The translations under genes and the position numbers were made by a program. Source: Microbacterium sp. 1S1 (GTDB taxonomy: Bacteria > Actinomycetota > Actinomycetes > Actinomycetales > Microbacteriaceae). From it: 64,000 nucleotides of DNA. How positions within the stretch are numbered: position 1 is the first letter of the stretch; each line of letters begins with the position of its first letter. The notes below the pieces were generated by a model that did not search any database, had not been told where the DNA came from, and worked only from the letters and a program-made list of their open reading frames with translations. Below are positions 60,424 to 64,000 of this stretch, in pieces. Location of the stretch: assembly GCF_008271365.1 (NCBI RefSeq), contig NZ_CP043430.1, positions 1,302,001 through 1,366,000 on the forward strand, given 5' to 3'.

Positions 60424-61238
60424 GCGCCCCGCTCCTCGTGTCCACCGGCGCGGCCACGCACTCCGGACTCCGTCGTCCTCTGAACGAGGACTCCTACATG
60501 GCCTCGGCACCGTTGTTCCTCGTGGCCGACGGCATGGGCGGACACGAGGCGGGGGAGCGCGCGAGCGCGGCCGTGATCGACGAGTTCGCCCGCTACATCG
60601 GCCGCACCGACCTCGAACTCGACGATCTGCTCGAGGCGTTGGCTCGGGCGCGGCAGGCCGTCGAGGACCTGTCCACCGCGGGGAACGGTCGAGCGGGGAC
60701 CACCCTGAGCGGCGTCGTGGTCGCCTCGGTCGAGGGCATGGGTTACTGGCTCACCGTCAACATCGGCGACTCCCGCACCTACCGTTTCGCGGACGGGGAG
60801 CTGGAGCAGATCAGTGTCGATCACTCCGTCGTGCAGGAGCTCATCGAGTCGGGCGAGCTGACGGCCGAGGAGGCGGCGACCGACCGCCGTCGCAACATCA
60901 TCACGCGGGCGATCGGGGCCAGCAGCACGGGCGACGCCGACTACTGGCTGTTCCCTGCCGAGCTCGGCGACCGGATGCTGGTGTGCTCCGACGGGCTCAC
61001 CACCGAGGTTCCCGACGAGCGCATCCGCCAGATCCTCGCCGCGGAGCCCGACCCGCAGCGCGCCGCCGACGTCCTCATCGACGAGGCCGTGCAGTCCGGG
61101 GGCCGCGACAACATCACCGTGGTCGTCGTGGACGCCGTGTCGGTCGCCTCACGACCGGGCACGCGCCTCCTGTCCGACGACACCGACATCGACGCCGACA
61201 CGCGCCCGCGCGAGGCCGCAGCAGGAGGGGTTCGCTGA
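60420..61238 (+). CDS. PP2C family protein serine/threonine phosphatase
   Basis: 272 residues. PP2C motifs are complete: RRPLNEDSY, LVADGMGGHEAGE (metal Asp), GDSRTYR, VCSDGLT and SGGRDNITVVVV (metal Asp). It would dephosphorylate proteins modified by the kinase encoded downstream, as in PstP/PknB pairs. The cytoplasmic enzyme has no membrane helix, unlike PstP. Start ATG overlaps the previous stop (ATGA); stop overlaps the next start. Confidence 0.93.
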   Translation: MSAPLLVSTGAATHSGLRRPLNEDSYMASAPLFLVADGMGGHEAGERASAAVIDEFARYIGRTDLELDDLLEALARARQAVEDLSTAGNGRAGTTLSGVVVASVEGMGYWLTVNIGDSRTYRFADGELEQISVDHSVVQELIESGELTAEEAATDRRRNIITRAIGASSTGDADYWLFPAELGDRMLVCSDGLTTEVPDERIRQILAAEPDPQRAADVLIDEAVQSGGRDNITVVVVDAVSVASRPGTRLLSDDTDIDADTRPREAAAGGVR

Positions 61239-62566
61239 TGCAGACGAGTTACCGACCGGGACAGTGGTACCTGATCGTCATCCCCGGCGCCCTGGTGGCG
61301 CTGCCGCCGGACGTCCCCGGAGCCACCGTCACGGCGCTGTGGGAACGTCTGCCCGCCGAGCGCAGCCTCGCGACGGTCATCGACGTGCTCACGACGCAGG
61401 CCGGCGGATCGTTCGCCGCCATGCCGTCGTTCGTGGCCGCGGTGCTGGAGGGCGCGGATGCGCGGGTCGCCGTCCGCGGTCCGCTGACCGTGCGCGTGAC
61501 CGGGGGCGAGACTTCTGCGGCCGCTTTCTCGGGCGCGGACGTGACCACCTGGAGCGAGCGTTTCGTGCCCGGCGCCGCGACGATCGAGCTCACCGTCGAG
61601 GAGGACGGCAGCGGCACCGCGCTCCCGGTCCACGCGGGCATCGTGCTCGCGGCGGCGGTCACCGCGGACATCGAGCCGGCCGATGCCGACACCGTGCTCG
61701 ACAGCGCCGGACCGGCGCCGGTACTCGACGAGTCCGTGCGCCCGACACCGCCCGCCACGGACGCCGCCCCGCAGGCCACCGCGCCCCCCGTCTCCGGGCT
61801 GCCCGCGGCGCCCGTGCCCGGCACCTCCGTGCCGCTGCCGCCCCCGCCTGTCGTCGCGCCTGTGCCGGCGGCGGCGGAGGAGGAGCCGTCCGTCCCGGAG
61901 GAAGAGACGGAGTCGCCGACGCCGGTGACCGACGACGCGGTGATCGAGGCGACGCTCGTACCCACCGAAGCGACCTTCGCGCCTCCGGTGGACGAGTTCG
62001 ACCACCTCTGGGGCGAGACCGTGCACACACCCATCGAGGCCGCCGCTGTGCGCCCGAGCGAGGAGCCCGAGCCGGCCGCCGCCGACCCGGCCGTCGTGGA
62101 TCCCGGAGGCGACCACGACGGCTCGACGATCTCCGCCGCCGATCTGCGCGAGCTCCGCCAGCAGCCGGCCGCCGCGCCGGACGCACCGACCGAGGTCATC
62201 CCGGTGGCCGAACCCGCCGCGGTCGCCGCCGGGCGCATCCGCGTCTCGACCGGCCAGGTCGTCACGCTCGACCGCACCGTCATCATCGGCCGCCGCCCGC
62301 GGTCCACCCGCGCCAGTGGGACGAACATGCCGCACTTGATCGCGGTCGACAGTCCCCAGCAGGACATCTCGCGCAGCCACCTCGAGGTGCGACCGGAGGG
62401 CGACACGGTCGTCGTCATCGACCTGCACACGACCAACGGTTCGACGCTGCTCCGCCCCGGGGCCGACCCCGTCCGGCTGCACCCGGGCGAGCAGACGCTC
62501 GTGCTGTCCGGCGACGTGGTCGACCTGGGCGACGGGGTGACTGTCGCCTTCGAGGACCTGCCGTGA
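61238..62566 (+). CDS. FHA domain protein
   Basis: 442 residues. An N-terminal domain of about 150 residues (GQWYLIVIPGALVALPPDVPG onward) of unknown fold is followed by an acidic, Pro/Ala-rich low-complexity region (150-325) and a C-terminal FHA domain (about 335-440) with IIGRRPRS, ISRSHLEV and TTNGS. FHA domains bind phosphothreonine, so it is a likely substrate or adaptor of the cluster kinase. GCAGGAGGGG precedes the ATG at 61238, which overlaps the phosphatase stop. Confidence 0.9.
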   Translation: MQTSYRPGQWYLIVIPGALVALPPDVPGATVTALWERLPAERSLATVIDVLTTQAGGSFAAMPSFVAAVLEGADARVAVRGPLTVRVTGGETSAAAFSGADVTTWSERFVPGAATIELTVEEDGSGTALPVHAGIVLAAAVTADIEPADADTVLDSAGPAPVLDESVRPTPPATDAAPQATAPPVSGLPAAPVPGTSVPLPPPPVVAPVPAAAEEEPSVPEEETESPTPVTDDAVIEATLVPTEATFAPPVDEFDHLWGETVHTPIEAAAVRPSEEPEPAAADPAVVDPGGDHDGSTISAADLRELRQQPAAAPDAPTEVIPVAEPAAVAAGRIRVSTGQVVTLDRTVIIGRRPRSTRASGTNMPHLIAVDSPQQDISRSHLEVRPEGDTVVVIDLHTTNGSTLLRPGADPVRLHPGEQTLVLSGDVVDLGDGVTVAFEDLP

Positions 62567-64000
62567 GCCGTCGCCCCTCCCCGCCGCCCGCCCTCCCCGG
62601 CTTCACGTACGTGGAGCCGCTGGGCACCGGTGGCTTCGCGGACGTCTTCCTGTACGAGCAGGAGATGCCGCGGCGCCGGGTCGCGGTCAAGGTGCTGCTC
62701 GCCGATCGCATCTCCAGCGGTGCGGCGCAGGAGTTCGCCGACGAGGCGAACGTCATGGCCATGCTGTCCACCCACCCCGCGATCGTCACGATCTACCAGG
62801 CGGGAGTCGCAGGAGACGGCCGCCCCTACCTCGTGATGGAGTACTGCCCCCGGCCGAACCTGCAGCTCCGTTCCCGCAAGGAGCCGTTCTCGGTGGCCGA
62901 GGCGTTGCGCGTGGGCATCCAGGTCGCGGGCGCGGTGGAGACCGCTCACCGCGCCGGCGTCCTGCACCGGGACATCAAGCCCGCCAACATCCTCGTCACG
63001 GAGTACAACCGTCCCGCGCTGACTGACTTCGGCATCGCGTCCACGACGGGCGCGACCGGCGAGTCCTCGGGCATGTCGATCCCGTGGTCCCCGCCCGAGT
63101 CGTTCGCCGAGCCGCCGCAGAGCGGCCCCCGCACCGATGTGTGGGCTCTCGGCGCCACGCTGTACACCCTGCTCGCCGGGCGGTCGCCGTTCGAGCGTCC
63201 GGGAGAGCGCAACTCCAGCGCCGACCTCATCGAGCGCATCGAGCGGGCGGCGCTGCCGGCGCTCGCCCGACCGGACTCCCCGGAGAGCCTGCAGCGGCTG
63301 CTCGAGCGGGCGATGGCGAAGAATCCGGACGACCGGTTCCCCAGCGCCGTGGCCTTCGCCCGCGCCCTGCAGAAGATCCAGATCGAGCTCTCCCACTCGG
63401 TGACGCCGATCGACATCGTCGACGACCACCCGCCTGCGGAGGATCTGGAGGACGACAACGACGGTCTCACGCGGGTGCGGGAGATCGTCAGCATCGACCC
63501 CGGTATGGCCTCCACCTCGACCCGTCCGTCCGCGGCCACGCAGCCGAAGGGGCCTGCTGTCGTCGTGCCGGACGCGCCCCGGTTCACGCTCCCCGTGCGC
63601 GTCGACGATGCCGTGGAGCAGACCCAGCGCCGCGATGCCGCTGCGAATTCCGCGGTCGCCACCCCGGAGGCTCCCGTCGCGCCGGCGGCGCCCGGCCCTG
63701 ACCGCGACGACCGGACCATCCTCCGACCGCCGCAGGTCGTACACCCGGAGGCCGCTCCCGTGCCGGCGCCGTCACCCGCGCCGGCCGCCGAACCCGCCGC
63801 GCCGGCACCGGCCGCCGACACCGTCGCGCCGGAGAAGCCGCGGTCCCGCCGCGGACTCTGGATCGGCCTGGCCGCTGCGGCGGTCGTGATCGTCGTCGGC
63901 GGCATCGTCGGCCTCAACCTCCTCGTCGCCGGGCTCGCGCCGGAACCGGCGCCCGAGACCACCGAGGCGGCGGTGGATCCGCAGGACCCGGTGTCCGACG
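62563..64000 (+). CDS. Membrane serine/threonine protein kinase (Hanks type), 3' end outside window
   Basis: 479 residues visible. Kinase domain about 14-280: Gly loop LGTGGFADV, VAVKVL (K43), E61, catalytic loop HRDIKPANIL (D137), DFG at 155-157 and WSPPESF in place of APE. A Pro/Ala-rich juxtamembrane region (about 290-425) leads to one membrane helix (about 430-455); the rest would be extracellular. GTG start overlaps the FHA stop (GTGA). Resembles Pkb2-type kinases of the bifidobacterial FN3 cluster; likely phosphorylates the FHA proteins upstream. Confidence 0.93.
   Translation, partial: MSRRPSPPPALPGFTYVEPLGTGGFADVFLYEQEMPRRRVAVKVLLADRISSGAAQEFADEANVMAMLSTHPAIVTIYQAGVAGDGRPYLVMEYCPRPNLQLRSRKEPFSVAEALRVGIQVAGAVETAHRAGVLHRDIKPANILVTEYNRPALTDFGIASTTGATGESSGMSIPWSPPESFAEPPQSGPRTDVWALGATLYTLLAGRSPFERPGERNSSADLIERIERAALPALARPDSPESLQRLLERAMAKNPDDRFPSAVAFARALQKIQIELSHSVTPIDIVDDHPPAEDLEDDNDGLTRVREIVSIDPGMASTSTRPSAATQPKGPAVVVPDAPRFTLPVRVDDAVEQTQRRDAAANSAVATPEAPVAPAAPGPDRDDRTILRPPQVVHPEAAPVPAPSPAPAAEPAAPAPAADTVAPEKPRSRRGLWIGLAAAAVVIVVGGIVGLNLLVAGLAPEPAPETTEAAVDPQDPVSD

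Overview
The window is high-GC DNA with dense, mostly co-oriented operons, frequent ATGA/GTGA stop-start overlaps and many GTG/TTG starts. It also has actinobacterial family markers: a DUF3073 protein, a TipAS-type MerR regulator, a DtxR/IdeR-like iron box, a VanY carboxypeptidase and an FHA/PP2C/Ser-Thr-kinase cluster. Together these suggest a chromosomal segment of an actinomycete, most likely Microbacteriaceae (Microbacterium-like). That placement is inferred from gene content, not from a marker gene. I see no rRNA, tRNA, CRISPR array, phage or IS transposase.

Layout. 1-7.7 kb: the start of a sugar-binding lipoprotein gene running off the left edge, DUF3073, a universal stress protein, a DUF4097-PadR pair, a TipA-like regulator, a small membrane protein with a nitroreductase, and a Rieske/FAD oxidoreductase. 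7.7-14 kb: two CrcB fluoride-channel subunits, then a LacI-controlled sugar ABC operon (binding protein, two permeases, LacI, Gfo/Idh oxidoreductase) whose last gene has a disrupted 3' end. 14-18.4 kb: a degenerate tandem repeat, then TetR and an RND efflux pump. 18.4-26 kb: mutarotase-like protein, DEAD-box helicase, YaeQ, radical SAM protein, VanY, acyl-CoA dehydrogenase. 25.9-29.9 kb: an ECF vitamin/metal-type transporter with a siderophore-interacting protein and a DtxR-like box. 30-33.4 kb: secreted subtilase. 33.5-39.9 kb: a CstA-YbdD-LytS/LytR-two-TM protein-SSS symporter locus, resembling carboxylate (pyruvate/acetate) uptake with its own two-component system. 39.9-40.7 kb: a composite minisatellite. 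40.7-48.2 kb: pirin, GNAT, RecQ, acyl-CoA oxidase-like enzyme, alcohol dehydrogenase, Tag glycosylase.

From 48.4 kb to the right edge lies a tightly coupled operon of eight genes: giant Ig-like/FN3 surface protein, MoxR ATPase, DUF58, transglutaminase-like membrane protein, RDD-FHA protein, PP2C phosphatase, FHA protein and Ser/Thr kinase. It matches the kinase/FN3/AAA/DUF58/transglutaminase clusters described in bifidobacteria. The transglutaminase-like protein lacks the expected catalytic Cys and Asp, so a structural or signalling role is likelier than cross-linking.

Non-coding structure is unusually rich. Three convergent gene pairs are separated by palindromic elements with the same outer arms and different inner hairpins. 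A second ~71-bp repeat occurs twice, 39 kb apart. At least ten genes have a -10-like hexamer 6-8 nt before the start codon, consistent with leaderless transcripts. Two homopolymer sites (about 13890 and 38034-38049) look like single-base frameshifts, either sequencing errors or real mutations.
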